Positions 34,735 through 46,625 of a stretch of DNA of 64,000 nucleotides are shown here, one piece after another. The first letter of the stretch is position 1, and every line of letters starts with the position of its first letter. Source of the DNA: Dichetophora obliterata (lineage: Eukaryota > Arthropoda > Insecta > Diptera > Sciomyzidae); the NCBI GenBank assembly GCA_963920525.1, contig OY986436.1:84538970-84602969 (forward strand), given 5' to 3'. Made by a program: the position numbers and the translations under genes. Below the pieces are notes generated by a model that did not search any database, was not told the origin of the DNA, and was given only the letters and a program-made list of their open reading frames with translations.

Positions 34735-34977
34735 ACAAATGACCGAGAACTGGACCTACGTGTTTTATGCCGTCTCCGAACGGCTTATGTTCTCAAGAAG
34801 CTTTACATGGCAATTTATACTCTCTGAGGTTTGCCATTGTCTGCAGAGAGGTGACGACCGAACAGAAAAATTAGTTCAATTGAAAAAACTATCTATCTGA
34901 GCTGGAATTGAACCCGGGCTACCGCAGTTCTTTAGCTTAGGGGCCACGCACTCTACCCACTAGGCTACGGTCGCCAG
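34735..34977 (-). mobile_element. tRNA-derived SINE, full head and body
   Basis: Read on the minus strand from 34977, GTAGCCTAGTGGGTAGAGTG is a good RNA polymerase III A box region and CGGGTTCAATTCC a good B box, spaced as in a tRNA. The flanking arms do not pair like a tRNA acceptor. The body contains CAGACAATGGCAAACCTCAG, which recurs in the related copies at 48.1 kb and 62.7 kb. The head also recurs at 38.6 kb. Confidence 0.75.
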
Positions 34978-36661
34978 CTGCTTGGCATAAATTTCAAATT
35001 TTATTATGAATTGAGCCAACATTTTATACAAATTTTATAAATTTAATCAGTTTCATCTTAACATTTTACCACTACTAAAAGTAAGGCAACTTATAAAAAC
35101 ATTTTGTAGAGAAGTTGGTTGGAGAATATCTCAACCTTCTAGCATTTTTTTTATTATTCTTTTTAAACATACTTTTTTAAGAAATACGTTTTAAAATGTT
35201 CACTTTGAAACATTGAAAAGTAAAGACCTAAACTTTACTGTGTATCAAAATCATAACCATGATCAGTATAAAATCTTGAACAACGCACATTTTATTGAGT
35301 CGAAATTCTCAAGTTCAAGTCTTTGGCACCTATGTCTTTTTAATTTTGTTGTTAGGGAAAACGGTGTAGTTTAACTTGAACAATTTCTTGTTTATTTTTG
35401 TGGTGAACACTGTTTAACTGATTATTTTTTACACTTGATGTTATTGAAAATTACGCAGTATTAGCGTTGTTAATATAAAATATAACTTTAAAAAAAAACC
35501 TTTTTCTGTCGATATTTTTTCACTATTTTTAAATGAAAATTAATCTGTTGTGGAAAAAATCTCTATATAAGTTGAAAATATTAACTTCAAATTTACACAA
35601 ATAAGTTTTTATTAACAGTGAAATTAAATTAAATGTTAACAGAACGGTTAAAAAAATGGCAGAATGCTATTTTTAACGCTTTCTAACAAAACACTTTACT
35701 TTCTAAGGCTTGCAGAGTAAAAAAAAAAGGCTAAAAATATTACGTGCTCAAGCTTTTCTAACAATAAATTATTATTTTCAAAAACTTATCGTATTTGGAG
35801 TTTTTCGACGTATGCCTTAAACAAAAACAAATTTTAGGCCAAATAAAACTGTATATATGATTCTAAGGAGGATTGATAATTCAATATCAATTTGCTATCA
35901 ATTATATGAATATTTATTTGTTTAATTGTTTACGAACATAGTTTTAGTAAGTTTAACTTTTCACAACGATTATGAAATGTTTTCTATTAAATTTAAGATA
36001 AAAGTAACTGCTTATTTATCGGTAAGTTCGCTATTGACTCCAAAACTACTGGGCCGGTTGAGCTTAAATGTTGGCAGTAAATATTTTTCGAGAATCAGAT
36101 TATTTAGGAATAATGAAAACTAGTATTGGACAAAGTGCAAGCAAAAAATTGGTTGATTCTAGTAGGTAAAACAAAATTAAAATTACGACACAAAATTCAA
36201 GCAGAAAGTAAGCGTAAACTGAGATACATTAATAAATAGTATTATTGTATTAAAAAAATGTTTTGCTTAAGTAAATATAGTATAAAATTGCTTGATTCAT
36301 GCATTTCAAACCAAATTTGAGCATTTATAACTAGTGAATCGCATCCGCTTCGGCAGCACTCTACAAGTATTTTGTTGTGTTTGTGTTAAGAGAATAAAAA
36401 ATCTACTATTCAAAAAATTAAGAAATATTAAGAAAAGTTTTTGTTAGATTTTGCGATCAGCATAGAATGCTTGATTTTTCTCATAAAATTTTTACTATAG
36501 GTAACGCTCAACAACAACATTTTACAAATTCCAACAACTTTCAGATTTTAAAGCTAGATTCTTGAAAAAATAACTAAAGATTACTGTAATGGTAACCTTA
36601 TGATTATAAAATAGGTATAAAAGTAGCATTAATAGGTCGTACCTACCATACAAATTCACTT
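34978..36661. other. unassigned AT-rich sequence
   Basis: Nothing I can support: no coding frame above background and no long repeat. Confidence 0.4.
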
Positions 36662-37013
36662 AGGTGCTGTTCAAGTATTACGTAAGTAAATTTTTTGCAG
36701 TTATTGACCCCCCTCCCCTCGTCAGTATGAATGAGCAAAGCTCTTCCTCCACCAATGCTTACGTAAACATTAGTACATGTATCGGGAATCCCTGAAAATA
36801 TGTTTCGTTTTTAACCATAAACTAGTACGGTTGGGTTGCCATATGTGTATAAACCAAAATCGACTAAATTTTGTAGAAAATTCGAAAAAGCAAAAAAAAA
36901 ATTAATACTGCTGACGTAATCACCATCCACACCCCCATCCCATGTCGTAAAAAATAAGCAAATCAAAGACCCCTTCCACCCCTGTAGTGCTTACGTAATT
37001 CTTGAATGGCCCC
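36662..37013. mobile_element. 352-bp MITE with TTACGTAAG-type ends
   Basis: The left end (ggtgctgttcaagtattacg, then taag) is matched inverted at the right end (cttacgtaattcttgaatgg, then cccc). The C-rich patches near 36708-36720 and 36970-36990 are asymmetric. There is no coding sequence. The outermost bases and the target duplication are uncertain. Confidence 0.65.
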
Positions 37014-38140
37014 GTATTCAAAAACTTGGTATTTATAAAAATTAAAGCCTTTTAATTGAGAAAAAGGGTGACTCAAAGCTTAGAACTAATCATCATAAAA
37101 GATGTATGCAAGAATGAAAAAGAGGGCGTGGCGACTTGCTTACAACTTCAAAAGTAATGAAAGGATTAATCCGGTACATACTCCGATATAATCCGATAAT
37201 GTTAAATCAAGATCCTTTATAGCAACATCTAGTGTCCCACAGGGCAGTGTTTTAGGGCCACTTCTTTTAATTTTATTTATAAATGATATAAGTAGTTGTT
37301 TTTTCTTTTGCAAATTATTTATTATATGCTGATGATTTAAACATTTACAATGTTGCTTGCAATAATTTGGATATTACTTTGCTGCTATTTAAAATTAGTA
37401 TTTGATTGGTGTAAATGAAACCGATTATTTTTGAATACGCACAAACGTTTTTATGTTTCTTATGCCAAAATAAGAAATGTACTAGCAACGTCTTTTTCTA
37501 TTGATAACAGAAATTTAAGTAGTGTAAATGAAATTATTGATCTGGGAGTTTGTTTTTATTCAAGTTTCTCATTTGTGCGGCACTTGACGCGCACGCTGTC
37601 TAAATCTTATTCTATGAATGCGTTCTTAAGGCGAAATTGTGCGAATTTTTCCGATCCTTTTATCATGAAGTGCATGGGCGTCCACAGAGGTGGAAGGGGG
37701 GCCCTTGCCTTCCCCTAGGTGATGAAATTTTTTTTATATATCTTCATATTAAATCAAAAAAGCCGAAATATTAAATTTAAAAATATTAAGAGAGAAGCAA
37801 AAAGCTTTCTAAATTGTAAGCTGCGCTTAAACTGAGGGATTTGAGAACCTTGTGAATAAAAACGTCGTTTTAAGTTGTAGAAGTGTCAAATCTTGCGAAA
37901 CATGTATTTTGATAAGATGTATCATACTCAGTCAAAAAGTCGATTTTGAATTTTTTGTAACCTACGGCTTGTTTTATTTCATATGAAGATATGTTTCTTA
38001 TGTATTTAATATATTTTAAAGAAAAAACAAAAACACAATTTTTAGGTTAATTATAAATAAAGTTAATTCAAATAAATATTAAATATTAAATAAAAAAATA
38101 TTAAATAAATTTATTAATTTTTAAATAGTATGTTGTACCC

Positions 38141-38335
38141 GTGTTGATAATACGCATTTTTGTCGCGATTGCGACACCGCTCTCATTTTTTTTCGCAGAA
38201 GCGGCTGAAAAATAGTGAATTTTGTATGTATTGATATACATTTATTTATTTAATATTCAGTATTTTTCAGCCGCGTTTCCGAAAAAAAATTGGTAGCGGT
38301 GTCTCAATCGCGACAAAAACGCGTAATATGAACAC
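38141..38335. mobile_element. 195-bp hairpin MITE
   Basis: GTGTTGATAATACGC at 38141 and its inverted partner (gcgtaatatgaacac, ending 38335) begin arms of about 70 bases. The arms share 'ttttgtcgcgattg', 'gacaccgct' and 'gcggctgaaaaata'. The loop is about 50 bases. Transcribed, it would fold into a near-complete hairpin. Confidence 0.75.
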
Positions 38336-38569
38336 TGCCTAATAAGTTACGATACCATTTTTTTAACCCTTGTTTCACAAACACTTTTCGATACGTATTC
38401 TTAAATTACAAAATTTTTCTACGAATTTTTTTTCGTAATTTTCAGCCACGAATAGAATTCGTAGAATAAACGTAGTTTGGTACACATTTCGAATGTTTTA
38501 TTCGTATTCGAAAAAAACAAATGCATATTCTAAGAATACATTCACAAATGTAAATACATCCACCTTCTG

Positions 38570-38642
38570 TTCAGCTGGGGTTTAAACTGCAGTTCTTTAG
38601 CTTATGGGCCACGTACTCTTCTAGTAGGCTACGGCCACCTTG
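38570..38642 (-). mobile_element. SINE head fragment
   Basis: Inverted, it gives GTAGCCTACTAGAAGAGTAC ... GGCCCATAAGCTAAAGAACT followed by a B-box-like 'gtttaaacccc'. This is clearly related to the head of the SINE at 34.7-35.0 kb. The conserved body motif is missing. Confidence 0.6.
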
Positions 38643-39755
38643 CAATCACACATTTCCTTATATTCGGACATTGTTCGACAAACCAGTCTGAACGATTTCA
38701 GTTGAAAATTTTTTAAACTCAACTAAAACTTTGTACCTTCTACGAATAATGAGTACGGTCAACATACGAATGATTTTTTTATTAAATAGTACGAATATAA
38801 TGAAAGAAATTACGAAGTTATTCCTACGAGAAATTGACGAATGTTAAGGAATGATATCTCTTATTAGTCGAAAATCACTCTTCGTAGCAGCAGATAGCAG
38901 GGGCATTGAATTCAATAACGGATATAAACTTTGACGATATGCAAATTTACGTTTGAAAGTCATTGTAAGCAAGTAGAAGACAAAGTAAATACATTTTATA
39001 AAAAAATTATTGTTTTCCATAAATATGATTTAATTTGGATTTTTTTTTAATATTTCCTTAAATTAAAGAAAGTTGCAGCGATCTAATCGAGAGCAAAACT
39101 TTTAATTCAAAATCAAAAGAAAAATTAGGAAATTTAATAATGTAGGCCAATTTTATATCAAGAACTAATTTTTGAAAAAATCTTATATCATATTAAGCAA
39201 ACGATTTTACATTAGAATTAACTATAGTCAAAAGTTTTTTATGTAATAAACGTAAATAAGAAACTCGATTTAAAACAACCATTTTTTACTTCTTAAAATT
39301 CTCGTTATTTAGCGACTCCCACCCAGTTTAAGAATTTTTTGGACATTTCTTCGAGTCACGTGCTTATATTAAACCAGGATTCATAATCAAGCCTTGCAGG
39401 GAAGTTCTGAAATATGTTAAGAAAATGTATGAAACCCAAAACAAATCTAATATACATGTACCTCTTTATTTATTCATACGTTTTGAATTAAAAAAAATAC
39501 ATTTTTTAAATCATTCAGATAATAGGTATGTTTTCGTACTCGATTGTAGGAATTTGCAAGCCCCTAGAACTGATCTCCCTTAGCATGCGGGGAATATTTC
39601 GAGAATAGCGACAGATTTTCAATAGAAAATTTCAGTCCGCTCGAAATCGGTGTAGGAGTTAAAGGCTTCCAAGGTTAAAAATGGTCTAAAAATTTAGTTT
39701 GTTTTTTTCAGTCTTACAACAAAAAAAATATTTTTATTTATATATTTATTTATTA
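38643..39755. other. interior of the 6.5-kb TIR element, no gene seen
   Basis: AT-rich sequence with repeated 'tacgaat' words near 38450-38830. These might be the element's own subterminal repeats. No transposase-like frame. Confidence 0.4.
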
Positions 39756-41820
39756 CTAGCTGACCCGGCAAACGTCGTTTTGCCTTGCAATTTGTTTTTT
39801 GAGTGAAATTTTTTTTCGGTTGCAAAGTCGTAGTGGACTGATATTTCAAAGAAAAATGATAGCACTAAACTGACATACCATATTTTTGTCCAATTATTGT
39901 ACTGTCAAAGCAGAAATAATAGATTTTATATTTTTGATGAATAGCGCCCTGGTTAGCTCGGAAGCTATTAGTAATGATTTGTATTTCATAGATGAATTAA
40001 AAATGGAAATGCGTAAACTGCAGTACAAAAGTTAAATCAACACAATTTTTTCACATTTTATTTGTTAAGAAGTTGATTCTAAACTTGGTTATTATAAAAC
40101 CAAAAAAAGGAGTAAACATGTAATTCATTTTAAAGCTTGGTAGTAAACAATATTTTTTGTTTTTCTATTGGGGGAGAAAATGAATAGTGCTGACGGTGTA
40201 CCGACTCTCGAGCACGCAACATACAACTGACCGTGAGAAAAACATTGGGTTTCTAGGTTTAACCCACATACTTTTAACGACTGTCCTTGAGATTTATTAA
40301 TCGTCATTGCGAATGCAAGGCGAACTGGAAATTGGACACGTTTAAACTTAAATGGTAGATCATTTGGTATCATACATAGGTATCCTCGGAATAAGCACTT
40401 CTTCACCTTTAAACTTTCCTATGATTATCATTGCCTTAATAGCGTTCGGCATCAGCATTTTAACAACCATTCTAGTACCATTACATAGTGTTGGCTGATT
40501 CAGGTTACGTAACATCATTATTACTGATTTAACCTTAAGTTGCAAGTTATGCGGGGGCATTCCCGGTAAGTCCAATGAATTTAGGAACTCTATCGGATAG
40601 TTAACAACATCATCAGGATCTGTAATAGAATCAATTGACTTATACGAATGCAGTTCGCCATTAATTAAGCTTTGGATTTTTAAATTTGTGTCATCAACAA
40701 ACAACGTAAATATCATTATGTACATATGTTCTTCGTTTTTTCTTATAAGATAACTTATTGTTGAAAATATACTCACCAACACTTATTGTTTATTGTATTT
40801 TAATATTTTCACTTTTTGCAGTAAACACATATAGCACTAATTAGGAACTTCCTAAAGTTTTAGCTTAGGCTATGAAAAAAAAATTGAGAAGTAAAAAAAG
40901 GCAACGTGGTTGACAAATTTAAGCATGCCACAACCTGTCAAAAATAGTAATCAGGTGTTTATATGGAAGTGAATATTTTAACGACGGCATGGCCACATGA
41001 CTGCAGGTTGTTGTCTATGCTACTTGTTGTGAATATTTTAACGATGGCAAGGCGACATGACTGCAGGTTGTTGTCTATGCTACTTTTGTAGCTGTGGCTA
41101 AATTAATGTTATTTCTTGCCTTTGTCTAATCCCGCCAATATTTGAAGTATAGCTTAGAATATTTACACCAAACGGACACACCAAATTGTTAAAATATCGT
41201 TAACAGGTTAATAAATAACTAATTTTTAAATTTGTATGGGAGGTATGGGAGGCCCATATTTGTAGTAAAGCTCAGAACGCGTACATTAAACTGACGTACC
41301 AAATTTTGTTCAAATACCTATAAGAGGAGCAGAAATAATGGATTTTAAATCCGTAATTTGTATGGGAGGTACCACGTTCATTTGTCCAATTGCGTCCATA
41401 TTTGTAGTTGAACTTAGAAACTTTACACTAAACCCTTCATATTAAATTGTATTCCGATACCAACAACAGTAGGAGAAATAGTGGATTTTGAATTTGTAAT
41501 TTGTATGGGAGGTACCACGCCCCTTTCTCCAATCCCGCCCATATTAGGAGTATAGCTTGGAACGCATACATTAAACGGTTGTACCAAATTTTGTTCAAAT
41601 ACCTATAATAGGAGCAGAAATATCGGATTTTTAATCTGCGATTTGTATGGGAGGTACCACGCCCCTTTGTCGAATTAAGTTTTTTTTTCTATATAAACCA
41701 TCTACTAAAAATTTCAAATTGAATAAAAAAAAAATCAGCCTAATCGGTTCAGCCGTTCGCCCGTGATGGCATTTCATAGATGGACCGTTTTATTTTTATA
41801 TATATATATATATATATAGA
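39756..41820 (-). mobile_element. Helitron with helicase remnants
   Basis: On the minus strand it begins A|TCTATATATATATA (41820; a second possible start is 41826). It ends with the hairpin GGCAAAACGACGTTTGCC, a spacer GGGTCAG and CTAG|T (39759-39756). The hairpin just before CTRR and the A/T insertion site are the textbook Helitron 3' end. A helicase remnant on the same strand (40125-40782) agrees with this orientation. Near the 5' end, tandem units of about 127-143 bp carry 'tatgggaggtaccacgcccc' (near 41234, 41361, 41504, 41645). The core is shared with the Helitron at 31.8-33.5 kb, so the two are one family. An almost exact 60-bp duplication lies at about 40969-41088. Confidence 0.85.
40125..40782 (-). 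pseudogene. Helitron Pif1-type helicase, C-terminal fragment
   Basis: Two overlapping frames, joined by a frameshift near 40370, encode the C-terminal end of a Helitron helicase. The first frame (40782-40360) has YPIEFLNSLDLPGMPPHNL and LCNGTRMVVKML. The second (to 40125) has [20 protein letters not shown] and [10 protein letters not shown], corresponding to helicase motifs V and VI of the SF1 Pif1 family. The N-terminal helicase motifs and the Rep nuclease are absent. In an intact element this enzyme unwinds DNA for rolling-circle transposition. Confidence 0.85.
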
Positions 41821-41829
41821 TATAGATTA

Positions 41830-43800
41830 ATCTACTGGACTATGTCCTTACAGATTACTTTAACTTAAGCTAATTATATAATACAAATTTGTTTTAAAAC
41901 TTCCTCTGCTATCAGAAAAGTCAATTTGGTGAGCGATTAAATTGCTTAATTACAAGTATCTAGATATCGGCTCATTGCAGCCATAATTAGTTCGATGAAA
42001 GTCAATATAAAATAGATTCGATTCTCTTAGATTCCTAGCTGGAATATAAAATTTTACTAATTCCAGCAAACCGGGACAGTATATTTTGCCATCAAGTAAA
42101 TCTTTTATGAAGAGTTCACTTTGAGCATTCCTCCTTTCAGATAAGCTTTGCATACCCAACAGTTGACAGCGAGCTTTGTAGTCAGGCATATTATCATAAG
42201 AATACATGTGACGTATTGCAAACTTAGTAAATCTTTTTTGTATTTTTTCGATTCTGTTCATTCCATACTCATAGTATGGGCTGCAAACTATACTACAGTA
42301 CTCAAGAAGAGATCTGACTAAATACATATAAATAGATTTAAGGGTAAATGGATTTTTAAATTCTCTGTAATTTCTTTTTAAAAAACTAAACTGGAAGTTT
42401 GCTTTGGAAACGATATAGTCAATATGGTAGCTAAATGAAAATTTTGCCTCAAAGTGAATGCCCAAATCTTTTATTAATTCAACCCTTTGAAATGAATTAT
42501 TATTATCATAGACATAAGTCTGTATAATGGGTAATTGCTTGCGGGAATATGTCATTACTTTGCATTTAGAAAAATTTAATTTAAGCCCGTTATTGCGACA
42601 CCAGGACATAAGTGCATCAATATCTGATTGAAAATAAGAACAATCACTAAAACTCTTGATATTCATAAAAATTTTTATATCATCCGCATACAGTAAACAT
42701 TCGCTATGTTTGAAAATATAGGAAACATCGTTTATATGTACAATAAATAAAAGAGGACCCAGATGACTACCTTGAGGAACTCCCGATATTGCATCGATTT
42801 CTCTAGAAAAGTTTTCATTTACCTTCACTTCAACTTCCTATTACATAAATAAGAACGCAACCAACGGAAGAGGCTGGAATGAAAGCCCAACTTCTCTAAC
42901 TTGAAGAAAAGGATTTGATGGCTTAAACTGTCAAAAGCTTTGACAAAGTCTGTGTAGAGCGTATCGACCTGTAAATTTTTTTCAATAGCTGTAATTCCAA
43001 GGTTAGTAAAAATTGCTAAATTAGTGCAGGCAGATCTACCGGCGAAGAAACCATGCTGATTTATCGAAATATAATTTTTTATTTCTTGGAATAATCGGTT
43101 GCATACGATCTTGTCTAAGATTTTAGGTATAACTGAAAGTTTTACAATGGACCTATAATTTTCAGCATGGCTTTTTTGGCCTACTTTGAAGATAGGAGAT
43201 ATATAAGCTATTTTCCACTCATCTAACATAACACCACTTGAGAGAGATTTATTAAAAATCAATGTTAGCGCATTACATAGCAACGGTGCACTAAGAACAG
43301 CGGCGGAAGCAAATCATATCCCGCCCCTTTTTTTATATCTAAACTAGAAAGAGCAAGAAAAACTTATTTTTCTGATAACTCAATATTGCCTAAATTCACA
43401 ACACTAGAAATGTCTGAGAAGTGCGAAGGAACTATTGCATCGTTATTATCTGAGAAAACGGATCCAAAAAATGACGCAAATAGTTCGCAAGTTTCTTGGT
43501 TATTAATCGCTGTTGAACCTTGGAATTCCATGGTTTTAGGTAGACCGTTACTTTTAAGTTTTGAATTGTAAAATGACCAAAAGGATTTCGGATTGGATTT
43601 TATATTACCCTCCATGGAATCAATATATTTTTTATGCAAAAAATTTTGGCAAAAAATCGAATTCTCTCCGACGTAGATGAAAATTTGACTTGTCATCCGA
43701 TGACATCGTATTCCTATACTTTTTATGAGCTTTATTTTTTAAATTCTTCAGTTTGAGAAGGCTTCGATTATACCATGGAAGATTGCTTCATATTAGGAAA
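41830..43800 (-). pseudogene. Jockey-like LINE ORF2, second copy, 5' truncated
   Basis: The minus-strand order is a pre-RT linker (PWYN-like near 43780, then 43696-43364), reverse transcriptase fingers/palm (43283-42825: LYTDFVKAFDSLSH, first catalytic D), then palm/thumb (42828-41950). The last block has SGVPQGSHLGPLLFIVHIND and LLYADDIKIF (catalytic pair). It ends at NEPISRYL with a stop. Frameshifts fall near 43300-43360 and at about 42828. There is no endonuclease and no RNase H. The C-terminal region is similar to the split LINE around it (LVRSLLEYCSIVCSPYY versus FVRSHLEYASVIWSPYY), so it is a related but distinct family. About 120 bp of 3' UTR abuts the Helitron. Confidence 0.85.
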
Positions 43801-44757
43801 TTTATATATTCTTATTTTAAAAGTTGAAAACGTGGGGGCTCAATAGTAATTAATGCGATTTAATTTAAGGATATAGGCCTCACATTATTGAATTTATTAA
43901 ACTATTAAGAATATTTGCTTTAGCAAAAAATTTTTAAATATTTCAGACATGATACGAGAAAGATTTTTACTCTACCCTTAAAATATATTAGATTTTCTTA
44001 CGTGTAAAAGCGTGTGTCAACTGGTGTAGTGTGCGTATAATGTTTACAAAATTAGTATCAAAAATCCAAGTAAATAGCATTATATGGGTTACATTTTGTT
44101 TATGTTCATTCTAGATTCCTTTATACCTTTTTCCCCCTTAGAACAAATCCTGCGGACGCCTATGATGAAGTGTCTTTTTATATCCTTCGTAAGGTCTCAT
44201 TTAGAATATGCTTCTGTTATTTGGAGCCCATACTATGCTATTCATATGCTTAGACTTGAACGAATACAGAAAAAATTATTCAAATTTGCTCTGCAATCCT
44301 TCAATTTTGTTGACCTGATACCATCCTATAATGCTCGTTGTATATTGTATATTGTTGAATTTAAAATCACTTGAAACAAGGCGAATCATTCAGTCATTAA
44401 TATTTCTCTATGTCATTTTTATTAGTAATATCGATTGTCCCTACTTGTTAAGTTCAATTAATTTCAATGTTCCTGTAAGAAATCTGCGTCATTTTGATTA
44501 TTTTAAAATTAATTTTTGTAGAGAAAATTGTCTTTTATATGAGCCCTTGAATAGAATTCTTAAAGAATATAATTTACTATGTTTAAAAATTAATATTGAT
44601 TTTTATGATGATAAAAATGTGTTTATAAATGCTCTTTATTCATATTACTCTTAAGATATTGTAGCGTAGCTGTAACTTAATAGTCAAGATTGAAATTTTT
44701 TATATTTTTCTTGTCTGAAAAAATTTAGATATTTATAGACAATAAACGAAACTAAAC

Positions 44758-45544
44758 ATACGATCGATCCGTTTGATTAATTTCAAACTTTCAGGATATC
44801 TTTGCCTGAACGTGTTTGAACGTAGTACAATTTTTTCGATAAGTTGCGCTCAACCTCTTTAATACCAAAACTTTATAACTTGACATATATCAAAGCCAAG
44901 GTCTTGAAATTTGAGTCAAAGGTGGAATCATGCAGTTTTAGCACTGGAATGCAACAATGGATTTTGTCCATTTTTGCACTGAATGGAAAAACCAAAATTA
45001 TTGTATGTATATCATCTTGTATAACAATAAAAATATAAAATTATTTACTTAATTACAAAAAACACTGGTATGGAATTATTTTAAAGTTCATGGACTAGAC
45101 CGAAGATAAAATACCCCCATGGCCGTATTTTAGTTTATTCGAAGTCTTGAATGTTGTATTATTTTGATAACGTCACTTTTATAAGGCGTAGTTTTTATTC
45201 AAATATTTAACATTTGAAACTCAAACATCTTTTTATTTATTAAAGCTTATGTGCATAATGTCAAGTTAAAACATTATTGTTTTTAATTTATAAAGATTTT
45301 TCTATTATGATGATGTAACTTTAAATAGGAGGAAGGCGGCATTTTATTTTTTTTACCAATTTCTTTGCATCGAGTGTATAGTAAAGATTTATTCATATTT
45401 GGAAAATTTGAAGCCATTGTACTAAATTTTGTGGAATTTAAGGATATTTGACCGCTTTCATGAAGTCACTTTGTATGGAAGGTAGACGTAGTTTTCATTC
45501 GATTTTTACAAATTTCATTGGATTAATTTTTGAACTTGATTTGT
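44758..45544. other. unassigned AT-rich sequence
   Basis: Nothing recognisable. Short frames only, and no long repeat. Confidence 0.4.
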
Positions 45545-46625
45545 ATTTTTGAAGCGAAGCTTTTTACGCCTCGTTTTGTGATTTGCTTGAGTGAAATCTG
45601 AAAAAGGACACTTTTTTCCATACACCTTTTTCTTAGAATTGTTGTTGTTTTTTTACTTGCGTCTATTACAACAAGAGTATATAAAATAAAAAATATTTTT
45701 TTGCAAGTAAGCAGTGAGAATAGAACTCGCACCCTCTCGATCAAAAGTTCTATACACTAACCACTACACCAAAACCCTTCATATTATTAACGATGTGTTT
45801 CATTCAATATTAAGTATTAACTGAAGCTATGTTGCAGTAGATGACAGGAATTTATTAAAGAGATTGTGCATTAGCTATCCTACATATTCTTTTGTGAATG
45901 CGTGAAACTATAATGCAGCAGATCACAATTATCGATCAAATACTACGTTTCTATGGAGAGTTAAGTCGGGGTTGACTCGGGATTAACTTACCATAGAAAC
46001 GCGAGTTGAGTTGAATTTCGTCAAATCCACAAAACTTCTTCGATTTAACTGAGTTAGATTCGATGGCAAACAGCTGTTCGCCATTTGTTATTTTTTTTAA
46101 CATCTAAAATTTGTTTATACTATTGTGCATTCGTTTCACACAAAAAATCATTAATTAACAGCATTATTGAAGAATGATAGAATAATCTTCTAATAATTAA
46201 TAATTATCTATTTTCACTTCACAGCACAACTTCAGCAACAATTAACAATTTGCAGCCATGTGTTTTCAGTTGTCAAAATGAAAAGAGCATAAGCAGCTCA
46301 ACCAAAGTAGTATACAATTTTTCGATACCTAAGATGGCGACCGCTCGGGGAGCATGTTGTTTAAGCGCATTATGATACATACCATTCAGCCCGAAAGTTG
46401 TGGAATTGCTCCGTAGCAAATTTTCCGCTGAATGGGGCCAATGTTGCGCATGGAAACACTATCGAGCTAGAAACGTAATTTTGTCAACTTTACGAAAACC
46501 CAATTCGCCAAGGAAATGTAGTAAAAAGCATTGTGCATTAGCTATCCAAACAACAAAAGTAGCATGGTTCCATTGAACGGGTTGAAAATTATCACAAAAT
46601 GCCAATTGTTTTAGGTGTCAATTTT
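45545..46625 (-). repeat. tRNA-related dispersed repeat, copy B, interrupted
   Basis: This matches 25670-26165 over 'ttttacgcctcgttttgtga' ... 'gatcaaa' (to 45940). It resumes at 46524 and runs to 'gccaattgttttagg'. On the minus strand near 45775-45715 it reads TGGTGTAGTGGTTAGTGTA (A box), then GGGTGCGAGTTCTATTC, a weaker B box. The tRNA-like head supports a SINE or tRNA-pseudogene origin. Confidence 0.65.
45941..46523. mobile_element. 583-bp TIR element inside dispersed repeat B
   Basis: The ends TACTACGTTTCTATGG and inverted TACTACATTTCCTTGG agree over 16 positions with three mismatches. AAA flanks both sides. Copy A of the host repeat is continuous exactly where this element sits in copy B, which confirms it as an insertion. 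The interior is non-coding and includes a CCATTCAGC...GCTGAATGG inverted pair near 46382-46436. Confidence 0.7.

Larger units (their letters stand above)
37673..44164. mobile_element. 6.5-kb TIR element (hAT-type ends) inserted in the Jockey-like LINE
   Basis: The left end CATGGGCGTCCACAGAGG and right end (inverted) CATAGGCGTCCGCAGGATTT share the first 14 positions with two mismatches. A perfect 8-bp target duplication, ATGAAGTG, lies at 37665-37672 and 44165-44172. Eight bases fits hAT. About 4 kb of its length is later insertion: Helitron 39756-41820 and LINE about 41830-43800. The remainder has no recognisable transposase, so the element is non-autonomous or badly decayed. Confidence 0.85.
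37190..44757 (+). pseudogene. Jockey-like LINE reverse transcriptase, split by a 6.5-kb insertion
   Basis: The left piece (37190-37672) encodes SSVPQGSVLGPLL, then YADDLNIY after a frameshift, then the thumb region to FSDPFIMKC. The right piece (44165-44757) continues MKCLFISFVRSHLEYASVIW and runs to a natural C-terminus (ALYSYYS, stop near 44653). It then has a short 3' UTR with an 'aataaacgaaactaaa' end. The last residues of the left piece and the first of the right piece meet in frame when the insertion and one 8-bp duplication are removed. There is no RNase H, consistent with Jockey or CR1-like LINEs. The endonuclease and ORF1 are missing (5' truncated). Confidence 0.85.

Noticed and set aside
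34895..34977. Apparent tRNA gene on the minus strand (also 27515-27590, 45715-45775, 48104-48186, 62695-62770)
   Set aside because: A and B boxes are present, but acceptor and anticodon stems do not pair, and the sequences continue into shared bodies or repeats. They are SINE heads.
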